DNA of 64,000 nt, taken from positions 36,824,365 through 36,888,364 of the forward strand of contig NC_080673.1 in the NCBI RefSeq assembly GCF_030445035.2, written 5' to 3'. Shown here piece after piece: positions 1 to 11,900 of the stretch (position 1 is the stretch's first letter; every line of letters starts with the position of its first letter). The notes beneath the pieces were generated by a model. That model was not told the DNA's origin, ran no database searches, and saw only the letters and a program-made list of their open reading frames with translations. This DNA comes from Dasypus novemcinctus. Lineage: Eukaryota; Chordata; Mammalia; Cingulata; Dasypodidae. Both the position numbers and the translations under genes were made by a program.

Positions 1-2033
1 GATTAAAAAGATTATTTCCATCTTTGTAGAGTAGGATACTTTCCTTTAAAACTCTGTCACCATTTCCTTTCAAATAAAGATTTCAGTAATAAAATGAGAA
101 AAATTTGCTGTTCTATTGTAGCCTTGCAGACTGCTTTCCCATTTACCCTAGTAAAGAAATTCAAGAATGAAAAATCTCCCATTACTTAGAGCAGTGCTTG
201 CTCAAGTGGACTCCACAGATCAAAAATACCTTAAGAATTTAATAAGGACTTAGGGTATAGAAGAGTAACAATATGGAGAAAAATTGGTGATTCATGCCTA
301 CGGGTTAGTAAGTATTCTTTGAAACCTTTGTTTATTTGTGTGGGGTGAGCAAATCAGATCCAAATCACTGAGGAAAGTGGAGGATTTTACTGGGTTTTCC
401 TGTTGTTCTTGATGTCATTTTAATGCTATTGCAGAGCAGAAGCAAAGGGGAACAGGGACGGTGAGAAAGGTCCACTAGTAGGGGGCATATTAGGACATAA
501 TCAAAGTGGTTCATGGTTATTTCATTAAGTTCTGGTTCTGATTTACAGGGAGTCTGTTCTTCCCCATCTTCCCTTTCTATAGACTGATCTAGAACATATG
601 CTAAGCTTGCTCATAAACGGAAGGCACGGAAGTTTTCATTTTAGTGGCCCTCAATGAAGAGGCATCAACTTGGACATCAGGTGAAACTTCTCCGCGTCAT
701 ATAATAATAATGGAGAAGCACATTTAGAGGCATTAATGTCCATAAGGGCCCATTTAGTAATTGGTTAGCAGTTGTCAAATTGTTTGAACAATTAAATCTA
801 TTCTTTACTTTTACTAAGCTCTTAGTATATATTAAATGAAAGAGAAAGGCAACATGAAAACATTAAGATTTCTGAAAGGATAGACTTGGCAGGGTTTTGA
901 AAGAATCAAGACTGAAATGAACAGAGCAAAACACTTTATTTTTATGCCGAACAATAGATCCCACAAAATTTCCACTCCTCCTTTCCTAATACAGTTAAAC
1001 TTTGCCTTATTATATTTAATTCATCTGCTTAAATCCCCCCCACGGCTACAGCTATTATTAGCATAACAAGAAACATTTTCAAGAATATTTTAAGACGTCC
1101 TTCTTTAACCTTTTTACCTATTGTGCTCATACCGCCTGCATCTGTGATAATGCCTTTATTTCTCGGCATAATCATTTTGAAAAGAATTCAGAGAAGATTG
1201 TGTGAGAGAGTATGCACTCAGCTGATTTAGGGTTGCAAAATCAGAGAGTTTTGGAGCAGTCTGTTCGTGTCCTGCCCGTCATTCAGAGAGATGGAAAGCT
1301 GCAGGTGGCTTATAAGCAGACCTCTTGTCTATCCTCAATTTAGGGCTAAGACTGTGCTTCTTCCCAAAGGCTGTGGCTGATCTAGACTATTGACTCCTAA
1401 AAGATGACCAGAACCACTTTGAGCAAGGAAAGTTAACGTTATTAGATATTCTCCAACTAGGAAGAATACTACCCTGAAAGAATTTTAATGGAGTCTCAGA
1501 GGGGGAAGTCAAAAGAGGCTCTTCATTGGGTTTTAGAATCTGAGCTAGTGATTTTAAGGCAGGCCTTGAGAATTTGAAATGTTTGAGATTGAGCAGAATT
1601 TATGACACGATGGCTTTGCTGTGGTATGCATAGTGAGGCAAAGATTTTAAGGTGAGTCTACATGGAAACGCTAGCAACCTTAATAAGTAAACTATTATAT
1701 ATGGTTTGCAGTCTTCTCTTTCAAGAGTATGTCTTTTCTAGAGCAAGTCATTAAATTACATTTGTTTGTTCTTAGAATGTGTAACATAGGATAGAAAAGA
1801 ATGCTTGGCCAGTCTTGTTTAACATAGGGGCAGGAAATTATATTGATTTCTGCTGTCACTGAAAACATGATAAATGAGGCAGAATGTGGATAGTGAAATT
1901 TTGTGATGATCACATTTGTTTCCAGTTTTTGTTTTGTTTTGATTCATTTCTATGTTCTGGCTTATTGATCTAGCTTATTTTAAGTAAATGTGAGATACTT
2001 TTTTACAATGAAAAATATAAATATAGGCAATTT

Positions 2034-2697
2034 ATTTTTTATTTTTATTTATTTTTTTAAAGATTTATTTTTTTTTAATTTATTTCTCCCCCCATTCCCC
2101 ACACCCCCTGCCCCAGTTGTCTGTTCTCTGTGTCCATTTGCTGGGTGTTCTTTTGTCTGCTTCTGTTGTCAGCGGCATGGGAATCGGAGTCTCTTTTTGT
2201 TGTGTCATCTTGTTGAGTCAGCTCTCCGTGTGTGCGGCGCCATTCCTGGGCAGGCTGCACTTTCTTTTTTTTTTTTTAAAGATTTATTTATTTATTTTCT
2301 TTCTCTCCCCTTCCCGCCTCCCCCCCACCCCAGTTGTCTGTTCTCTGTGTCTATTTGCTGTGTGTTCTTCTTTGTCCGCCTCTGTTGTTGTCAGCGGCAT
2401 GGGAATCTGTGTTTCTTTTTGTTGCGTCATCTTGTTGTGTCAGCTCTCTGTGTGTGCGGTGCCATTCCTGGGCAGGCTGCACTTTCTTTCATGCTGGGCA
2501 GCTCTCCTTACGTGGCGCACTCCTTGCGCGTGGGGCTCCCTTGTGTGGGGGACACCCCTGCATGGCACGGCACTCCTTGCGCGCATCAGCACTGCGCATG
2601 GACCAGCTCCACATGGGTCAAGGAGGCCCGAGGTTTGAACCGTGGACCTCCCATGTGGTAGACGGACGCCCTATTCACTGGGCCAAGTCCGCTTCCC
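2034..2697 (-). mobile_element. Dimeric DAS-III SINE (full copy plus 3' half copy)
   Basis: A tRNA-derived xenarthran SINE in minus orientation. The full copy has its tRNA-like head at the right (to 2697) with a B-box-like GGTTCAAACC-type sequence, and its tail is at about 2263-2306. A second, 5'-truncated copy follows in the same orientation at about 2082-2262, starting at the GAAAGTGCAGCCTGCCC segment. A near-perfect direct repeat, aatatagRcaatt, flanks the whole composite (2020-2032 and 2698-2710). This suggests one insertion of a dimer. Open frames of 145-223 codons across it are fortuitous. Confidence 0.85.
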
Positions 2698-2832
2698 AAT
2701 ATAGACAATTAAAATCTAGTGCAGGCTATGCCAAAGAAAGTTTTAAATATTTACATTTATTTTTCTTTTGAAATCTATCTTATATGATTATGTTAGATAA
2801 TTTATAAAGTACGCGTCCACATATTTATTTAT

Positions 2833-3066
2833 CAAATAGCTGTATAATGCTTGTTATGTGCCAGGTATTCTTCTAAGTGCTCATCAAATACAAGTATATG
2901 AATCCTTATAACAACCCCCAATGGAGAAGGTAACGCTAATTATTGTCCCCTTTCTCCCAAATGAGGAAATCAAAACCTGGAGAGGTTAAGTAAGTTGCTT
3001 AAAGTCATACAGCTAGTATCTGGTGAAACTATGACTTCAACCAAAGCAATCTGGCTCTAGGGTTCT
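2833..3066 (+). repeat. MIR SINE
   Basis: Matches the MIR layout: a "ccaggtattcttctaagtg" start, "aaatgaggaaatcaaaacc", "agaggttaagtaagttgc", then a "cagctag" and "ctggctctag" end. It is an old, diverged copy. Confidence 0.7.
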
Positions 3067-3832
3067 GGTTTTTAATCTTTATGCTGCCTCTCCACATGGA
3101 AAAAAATGGACTTTTATATAGTATTTTTCATTTTAAGGCTTTTCTAAGTTTGAACACTTTTTTACCATAGAGTGTGTAAGTCAAATACCCTGATTACATC
3201 AATAATCCCCAGCAACACTAAAGGCCCATAAAGAAAATGTATTATCCAGAAAATAGAGTCAGATTTAGTGAGATGCTCTGAGAATCTCATTTTGTGATTT
3301 TGGAAATAATGAGGGATAAAGAGGAAAAATAATTTTTGGAAAGTCTGGAGACAGGTTGAAGAATTAACTGAAGTTACCCTATATGCCACGTGTTCATATA
3401 CCTAACAGTGAGATTCTCTCCATTTCTAAAACACGATCTCTGAGACTCTAGAACATTCTGATGATTGTGTTTTCTTGGGCTATGTGCCTTTTTAACATTC
3501 TTTGCATTATTCCATTTGAATAAGTAATGAACACAGTCTTCAAGGAAAAATATGTTGAAAAAGTGTTTCCAAAGTTTCTTCCATTCATTGAAAAAGTTTG
3601 TCAGTATGTTGGAACCAATTCACGGCAATCCTTAATTATGAGGCATCCTCAGAATATTTATGGACTAAGTCAAATATATATAAACATATACTGAAATAAA
3701 ATATGTTAAAAAGCATTATATTAGGTGCTTATCTTTAAAACAGAGTATATATTTTTATTAAAAAGAACATAAAATATGATGTTGATTTAGGAATTTTTAT
3801 TCTTTTTTCTTTTGAGTATAATGTCCTGTCTT

Positions 3833-4231
3833 TTTTCTTTTTTCCTCTCCCCTTCCCCACCCCCTCCAAGTTGTCTGTTCTCTGTGTGCATTCACTGTGT
3901 GTTCTGTGTCCACGTCTATTCTTGGCAGTGGCCTGAGAATCTGTGTCTCTTTTCTGTTGCATCATCTTGCTGCATCAGCTCTTCATGTCTGCAGCACCAC
4001 TCCTGGGCAGGCTGCACTTTCTTTCGCGCTGGGTGGCTCTCTTTACAGGGCACACTCTTTGCAAGTGGGACTCCCCTACACGGGGGACAACCCTGTGTGG
4101 CATGGCACTCCTTGTGCATCAGCACCGCACGTGGGTCCACTCCACACGGGTCAAGGAGGTCCTGGGTTTGAACCATGGACCTCCCATGCGGTAGGCAGAC
4201 GCTCTATCTGTTGAGCCAAATCTGCTTCCTG
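3833..4231 (-). mobile_element. DAS-III SINE with 12-bp target-site duplication
   Basis: A full-length DAS-III element in minus orientation. The tRNA-like head is on the right (GGTTTGAACC complement region near 4160-4180) and the A-rich tail is on the left. It is flanked by perfect direct repeats atgtcctgtctt at 3821-3832 and 4232-4243. Moderate divergence from the copies at 18.2 and 43.0 kb indicates an older insertion. Confidence 0.9.
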
Positions 4232-4639
4232 ATGTCCTGTCTTGACTGAGAAAGGCTTTAATATGGCTTGGACTAGAAAGAAAAAATATACACACGAAGA
4301 AACATATAGGAAACAGAAAATAAAATAAAATCTGGGACATAAAGGAGGGCCGAGAGTGAGGCTCAACTTAACCCAGAGTGCCTAAGGTCCTGCTGCACTT
4401 ACCAAGAGTGGGTCACGCATTTGGTTCCACGATTCCAAATAGCCAATTTGAAGAGAGGAAGTTTGTTCATTTTCAAGATTTGTAAAATCCCAAATATAAA
4501 AATACAGATCACATTTTGAAGGGAATTAAGACCTATACCTCATACAAGGCAGAAATTTCTCAGCAAACTAAGAATTACAGAGTGATATTATAAGTTAGGG
4601 AAAATAGAATACTTCTGGTCCAATTGCCAGGAAAACACT

Positions 4640-5460
4640 TTGACAATAATGAGACATTTCTCTAACAAATATTTACCTAACCCTCATCATAGACCAGGCA
4701 CTCTTCTAAGTGCTTTTGAAAAAATAAGTCAATTTACTCCTCAAAGCAACATTTTTGGGCAGGTAATAGTAAGACCATACCCATTTTACATTTTTCAGGA
4801 AACTGAAGCACAAGGAAATCAAGAAATCTGTAAGATCCTAAAGTTACATGGCTGTAGGCATCAGGGTTTCTATCACAGAAGCACAACCATTATGTGTGGC
4901 ATAGAATAAGGGATTTATTGCAAGGATTAGGTCTCAGTCAGTGGTAAGGTAGGACCTATATAGGTAGTCTTTGTAATTCTGGTGCCTGTTTTTGGTGCTT
5001 GGTTTGAAATCAGCAGGGCTAGCAGTTGGGAATGAAGCTGCATGAGGAGTTAGCTGAGAGCACACAAGCTGGAAATGCTCTCCTTTCTTCCTCACCATAT
5101 CTGATCCTGATGGTATGAGGGATTTGCAGAATAAATCGGTGCCTTCTGCACTCAGATAAAATCACACCTGGCCGAGGATTTGAAGAAGCTGAAGGAGATG
5201 TGACAAGAGCTAGAGTTGCTATAGGCCTATGTATTACCCCATTGGCAAAAAGTTAAGACATCAAATCTGCCAGTGTCTATGAGCTACAAAATCTCCTGCC
5301 ATATAATAAACTTCAGAGTGCAACTGGATAAGCACAAGAAAGGGAATTTTGGAAAATATATTTCTAGCATAGTTAAGCGGACACAATACAAGCCACAAAA
5401 ATGGTAGAGTTGGAATTTGAACACAGGAAATCTGGCTTCAAAGTCTATATTAAGAAAAAC
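4640..5460 (+). repeat. MIR split by another repeat
   Basis: The first MIR half (about 4640-4858, with "gaaactgaagcacaagg") and the second half (about 5396-5460, "ttggaatttgaacacagg") are separated by about 540 bp. The insert begins near tcagggtttctatcacagaa and resembles a common mammalian repeat start (tcagggttctccagagaaac type). The family of the insert is not certain. Confidence 0.55.
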
Positions 5461-5719
5461 TACACAGTCCTCCTCTTCCTTTAAGTTGGGTCTTAAGGAT
5501 CAATTAAGATGTTCCAGATGAATGGAACTATATAAAAAGTCAATTCCAGGATGTGCCAAAGACATGTTAGGAATTCAATTTTGCTTGAATGTAGTATGAA
5601 TGCGGGAAAGTATGAGCAATAAGCTGAGAAAGTTGACAGGATCCAGATGCTTGGACTCTGTTCTATGGATAATTACAAATTTTCATTATTCTAAAAATTG
5701 CCTTTTTCCCACCTAATAG

Positions 5720-5957
5720 GTTCCAAACAGATGCTGCAGCTAAGTTTGGTATTATTTTTTTCTTATGGAGCATTGTATCCAAAGTCCTCCATCTTCAGGA
5801 AATCAGCACCAATTCTACTGATTTTAAAAAGGCTATTGATTTTCTTGCAAGTCACCAAAACTTCAGCATTATGGAGTTTGTTAAGAAAAACGGTTTTTAT
5901 CTCAACAACAGCACATTATTGGAATGTGACTTTTTTGGAAAGCCATGTGATCCAAAG
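5720..5957 (+). CDS. ASIC5: ASIC5 exon: start of extracellular domain
   Basis: The first ASIC5 exon in the window (238 nt). A pyrimidine-rich tract ending in TAG precedes it and gtaatg follows. It opens with the last base of a split codon, probably arginine (AG|G), then FQTDAAAKFG, and ends in GKPCDPK. N-glycosylation-type sites are NST (twice) and NFS. It should join to an upstream exon encoding the first membrane helix and the finger base, which I could not find between 1 and 5719. Confidence 0.95.
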
Positions 5958-8900
5958 GTAATGATGTGATATTTATTCAAATATCATTAATACAATAAAC
6001 TACTTTATTGTACTGTTGCACATTGAGATAATGCTTATTCCCATGGGAAATCAATCTAAATTTGCTGAAAGATTATATTTCATTAGCTCAGTCTTATGAT
6101 GCCAAGGAGTGTGAATATATGAGACAAAATTCCTCTTTTAAACAGTTTTTTAGGGAAAAATAAGAAATAGAAAACTTTTGTTGCATTTATTTCAATATAG
6201 CCCTTCCAAAAGAAAAGCTGTTTTAACACAAGAGGATTTTTTAGGTTTTCCCATTCATCAATAAACAAACAATTCCAAGAGAGCATTTTATCATTATTAT
6301 GCAGGAATCACAGTAATTTTATGTGTGTGGTATTGCATTAGGGGCAATAGGAAGTGCTATATATTGGTGGCATCTATTAATAAAGGGATATGTAGGCAAT
6401 AGGACCCTATATTTTGTACCTCAGATATTCTGTAACGTGTGTTGTTAGGTGGTCCCAAGTGAACTTCGAAAATTCGTGTTTCTGGGAGACAATTCCTTAC
6501 CCTTTTGGTAATCTCTGTTGACACACTATAAACTGAAAAGTAATGCCTGAGAGACCTTTGAAAGAGAGATAAAGCCCTGATCTGAACTCTTAAATTGCTG
6601 AAGAAGCTCTTCTATATACTGCTTTTAATTTACCAACATGTTGAAACTCACCACCAAGGAATTCTTTATTAGATGAGATTTTTTTCATTCCTAAATACAG
6701 AACACCAACTCATGTTAGCTGAAGAGTAGAAGGGATGTGTTGGTTTAATTAACTGTGAAGTTTAAGAGTAGGGCTAGTTTTAGAAAAGGCTGGGCCAAGA
6801 GACCCCAAGGTTACCATGAAGATTCTGTCTTCTCATTCCTGTCTTAACTGGCTGACTTCTTTCTGTATTAATTCTCCCTCACAGAACCAAGATGGCTGCT
6901 CTCATTCTCACAGCACACCACTGTCAACTTAATAATCCCATAGTAAGACTGATTAGCTCTACTTGGGACACATACCAATTCTGAAATCAATCATTGAGGC
7001 CAGAGCATGATGGGTTATTATGTTTGGCCAAGTTTGCTGTGCATGCACACTCAGTAGTATGGTGGTTGGGAGAGAGGGTCAAAGGAGCAGAACAATGTGA
7101 TCAGCTACCCCATGATGAAAATACAGGATGGAGGAAGGATAATCTTTCAGCGGTAGGATGTTGACAAAGTTGTCCACATTAAAAAATGTTTCCATGGATC
7201 ATTAGAAAAATAATAAAACAAATCATTTTTAAAATGTTGTAAAACCATGCTCAATCACACATGGAAATGTCTCAATAAAGAGTCACATGCAAATTGACGA
7301 GTGCACATAATGAAAAAATGAAAACTACCATCGATACAAACATGGATCAAGAGACTGTTTATTCTTTCTGATATTCCTGCATTCTCACATTAAAAACTTT
7401 GATTTCAAAAAAATTATATGGATTTATACTTTAGAAGTGACCAAAATACTGAACTTATTATGTTTTATTTGGTTCATTTTCATATTGAGGATTTTGCACA
7501 TGTCTTCACTGAATATGGAAATTGTTTTACTTTTAATTATGATGAAAATATGCAAGCAAAGAAAAAAGTGAGTGTTTCCGGAAGAGGCTTAAGCTTGCTC
7601 TTCGATGTCCACCAGGTACTGAATTTTCTTAAGCCTATCTAAAATTCAAGTCAACGAAGAATGGGTTACAACTAAGGTAATCTACTGCATTTTCTAAAGA
7701 AATTTTAGAAAAGTTTGGTTGTAAATTAGGCAGTATGTTTTAGAAAGAAGCCACACATACATGTTTCACAAGCCATAGAATCTAGAATCTGGAAAGGTGA
7801 TAAGAGAAAAAAAACACTACTATGTAAAAAAGTTGTATAGATGGACTTCACTAAAGACTAGCTTTCCTAGAGTTGTATTTGGCCAAAGAAGTTCTAATGT
7901 TTAGACCAGGGAGGCAATTGTTTGGCTAACTAAGAATAGGATTCCTGTTTACCTTCAAAAGTAACTGGGGCTGCTCTGATCCAAGGCTAAATCTCATCTT
8001 CTGTCATGTACAACCAGGTTTGTATTACACATTTTATATTCTAGTCCAAAATTGTTGTTTTATAAATGAGTACTCTGAAATGTTCATGAATTAAGTATCT
8101 CAAATCACATAATTAATGACAAAGTGGAGAAATAAACTTAGTTTTGGAATACTTCATAATTTCCTCCCATGTTCCATTGAAGATACTTTTCTTTATGGCC
8201 AAATACAACACTGCATGCTGTAACACTCATGTATATGTTTGATTAATATTTTCAAGGGGTTCAAATATTAGCCATATGGTTAATTGAAATATTATATCAT
8301 GAATTTCACAAGCTAGAATTTCCCAAATATTTTTAGAATGCAGTCCTCAAATTCAATGCAACATTCCATAAGTTAAATGGTGCTGCAATATTTCTCAAGC
8401 ATAACTTGCTTCTTAGAGGCTCCAGAGAAATATATCCCCAAGTTATAAATTGAATATTAAGCAGGTTTATTAAAAAATATAGCTTGAAATTATAACTAGT
8501 GAAAAATTCTCCAGAAGTGTAGTCTTAAACTTTTACATCTGCTAAAAGATCTATATAAAAAGGGTATTGGTATAAATAAATTGTATAAATCTTCACTCTT
8601 ATGGGAAAATGGAGTCAAAATGTAAATAAGGTCAGAGACTTTATGCTCCTTAGAAACTAAAAGGCGACTTGGTGATGAGGGCCAGAAAAAATAGGCTGCT
8701 TAGCATTAACAAAGTGTACTACAGAAATCAACAAAGGTGAAAACGTGAGGCCTTTTACTGTGATTCCACCCTGAAAAGTATGTCTGAGGTGTTTAATTTT
8801 CACAAGTTTTTTTTTTATATGAAAAGAGACTGAATCCTGATCTTGGAAATTACTTTGAATTTAGGTAAGTCAAATGCTGTCACCAGCTAGTAAAATAAGA

Positions 8901-11900
8901 TTCTAAACTTGTACATAATTATTGAGGAAAAACATATTTTTGTTTCAGGAGGAATTCACTGATGACCCAGGCCTTGGTTTTGTTGATGCTGGAATCATCT
9001 TTGTTATCCATTCGCCAATGAAGGTGCCACAGTTTGATGGTTTGGGCTTGTCCTCACCTGTGGGAATGCATGCACGGGTAACGATGCGCCACTTGAAGGT
9101 AAATATTGACAAATATAGTGTTCTGAGGAAATTTGATGGGGTGGTGAATGCTTGAAGAAATAAATACTTCTCATGAAAAACCCCTTTCTCCTGTGCCTGT
9201 AGAACACTTCTGGAAATTCCATTTTCGTTTCAGACTTTCCTGTTACCCGGAAGCACATAGGTAGTAAAAACAGGGATTTCACATATAAAATGTAAGTGGA
9301 AGCTAGGAAGTCTATCACTTGCAAGGTAATATTCAGGCTTAGAGATAGAAAGGGTCATTAAGTTATTAAGTATGAAGAACTTACCATATTGCCTGGCACA
9401 AAATAGAGGTTCAAAACAGGGTCAATTTTGTAATTTTATTTGCTGCTTTGGGGATATGCTGATTAATATGCTGATGTATTATTCACATACTGTTAAAATA
9501 ATACATTTTTGCCTTATTCAAGTTAATTTTTGAACAATCAGGCGGTTCGATTTTATTGACTTAAGGTATAGAACATTTGGGATATATGTTAATGGACCAC
9601 TATGATACTTACCTTAGGGACTTTCAGGTTAACAGAGCAGGCAAAGTAGGCAACTGTATATTTAACTTGAAAAAAAATTCAAGGACCTCCAAGAGAGAAA
9701 TAAAATGTATATCAACTTCTCTTCTTGGGGTGGAAAATGGGTAAACTGGCTGAGAAAAATCTCCTGAACCAACCATTTATTATATCTCAAGACAGTTCAT
9801 CAAGAATACCCGTGGGGAGAATGCAACCCTAAAATCAAGCTGAAGAACTTTAGCAGTTACAGTACTTCCGGTTGCTTGAAGGAATGCAAAGCCAGGCACA
9901 TAGAAAAGCAATGTGGATGTGTGCCTTTTCTGCTTCCTGGTAAATAAAAAATGATGACTTTGCTCTTACTTAATTATATTTACTTTAATCTCAAACATAA
10001 GAAAAGCAACATAGCATTAGACTGTGTTCCATTCTTGCAAAATTCTTGAGGAAAATCATCCACTTGCCCAATACAATGTCGTCTGACAGATTTTAAATGA
10101 AAGAATCATAGCAGTCATTTCTGGATAAGAAAATGTGTTATCAGGGCAGGCCCCCAATTCTTACTTCCAAAGTTTAAAATTGAATATTCTCAAAAATATA
10201 AAACAGTACCTCAAGATGTTCTCAATTTGAAAGAAAAATTAGATCATCCATATAAATTTTGCTGATCCCAAATATTTCACTGCTGGAAAATTCTTTTATT
10301 GCGGTTAAAAAAGAAGCTTTAGGCTTCCTTTGAATAAAATATTAACTATTTCCAGAGCCATAGATACATGAGACAAGCATTGAATGAGGCAGTAAAGCAA
10401 ACTGCATGGAAGCTGGACTCTGACCCAACCTGCTAATCTCAGCGAGATAATTTATCATCTACATGACTTAAGTTTGCTGTACCTCCTGAAAAAGTGAGAT
10501 AATAATAGTCGCCTAACTCCTAGATTGTTATAAGGAGAAAATGTTTATAAAAGTGATTTCAAAAGGGCCTGGCACAAAGTATATTCTATATATTAGATAT
10601 TTTTATTCGGATCTCTTTCATCCCATTTCTCCAAAATATCCATTAAATGATGTGCAGTAGATAGAGTGGGTTCAGGGAATAACAAATTTGGCTCATGATT
10701 TGGTCATCATGGCTCATCATAATCTATCCCTACCCCTTTCTCTCTCGCTCTCTCTCTCTCTCTCTCTCACACATACAGATACACAATACTCACACACAAA
10801 ATTCATGCACAAACATACTAATACTAAATTTGCCCTTGTGAAAAGTGTTATCAAGATATCTCCCTAGCAAGCTGTTTCTCAGGGATTTTGAGACTCATCT
10901 CTTCTGTTTCTAGAAGCCAGTTTATTGATCTCCTGCCCCTACAAAAACTGTTGTTCTGTAAAACTGCTAGTGCTGGGTTTGGTTCTGATTGTCATTCCAA
11001 TTAACTTTCCCAAGTTATTGGAATTAAGTCTGATTTGATAGATGGAGAATATATTTAAAATTTTTAAAGTGTATTAGTTCTCTCAACAAAATACTAAATA
11101 AATTATATGGACCAGAAACAAAGCAAGATGCTTCCTAAAACACAAACATGACAGTTGCACAAACTTTACGGGTTACCACATGCTTTCAGGAATATTACCT
11201 ATTTTTTTAGATCCTCACATATTCCTCTAAGTGTACATATAGAAGAGGAAACAGAGCTTCATAGATATTAAATTAATCAGCTAAACTACCTCTGCTAAAA
11301 TTTGTAGACACAGTTCCCAAAGTCAGTTTTTCAGACATCAATTTTTTCCAAAATTTCATTATTAATTTTAGGGAAGAAATATTGTTGCAAGAAGAGAGAC
11401 GCATTTGGAAAGGTGAGGATTTTTCCTAACACTACTGGAGGTAGACTTTTTTTTTCCTTTTTTCCATTTTTCAGTTCGTCACAAAGATCACTTCCTTATA
11501 GTTAGCCAAGTTACCTACAACCATTTGTAGCTTTCGTTATGTTCAGGATCATTGAGTAAATATTGAAGCTTGCCTCAGAGACCACATGGATCAAATGAAA
11601 AGACAAATATTAAGGTGCTAAGGCTTTGGAATCAGCCCTGGAATTAAACCAAGCTCTGACACTTATTAACTTGATTATTTATCTCCAGTTTCACAGCATG
11701 CTTAATATATATTGGTACTTAACTGCCCCATCTTATCCCGTGAAAGGCAGCCTACAACACCCATGTATAATAATGGGCAGAGAATGTTCCACAACTGTGT
11801 AATATTGAAAAAGTCATTTCCTGAGACTTGGTTTCTTTGCCTGTAAAATGGTGATTTTCACATCACAGGATTGTGGAGAGGATCAAATCAAAAGAAATGG

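Larger units (their letters stand above)
1..5719. other. ASIC5 intron (upstream part)
   Basis: Intronic sequence before the first visible ASIC5 exon. I searched it for the membrane-helix exon ending in the family motif FCNLNR and found none. It holds two DAS-III SINE loci (about 2034-2697 and 3833-4231), a MIR (about 2833-3066) and a MIR split by an inserted repeat (4640-5460). Nothing else is seen at 1-2000 or 3070-3800. Confidence 0.7.

Noticed and set aside
1990..2771. Overlapping open frames of 145-223 codons
   Set aside because: They lie entirely across the dimeric DAS-III SINE. The cysteine- and leucine-rich peptides are translations of SINE sequence, and similar ones recur at the other DAS-III copies.
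3812..4366. Several overlapping frames of 71-119 codons on both strands
   Set aside because: They fall within the DAS-III SINE at 3833-4231 and its edge.
1..5719. Search for the upstream ASIC5 exon encoding the first membrane helix
   Set aside because: No segment with the expected hydrophobic helix, FCNLNR-type end and donor was found. It most likely lies before the window.
9004..9324. 106-codon minus-strand frame
   Set aside because: It is antisense to the ASIC5 exon 8949-9098 and its intron.
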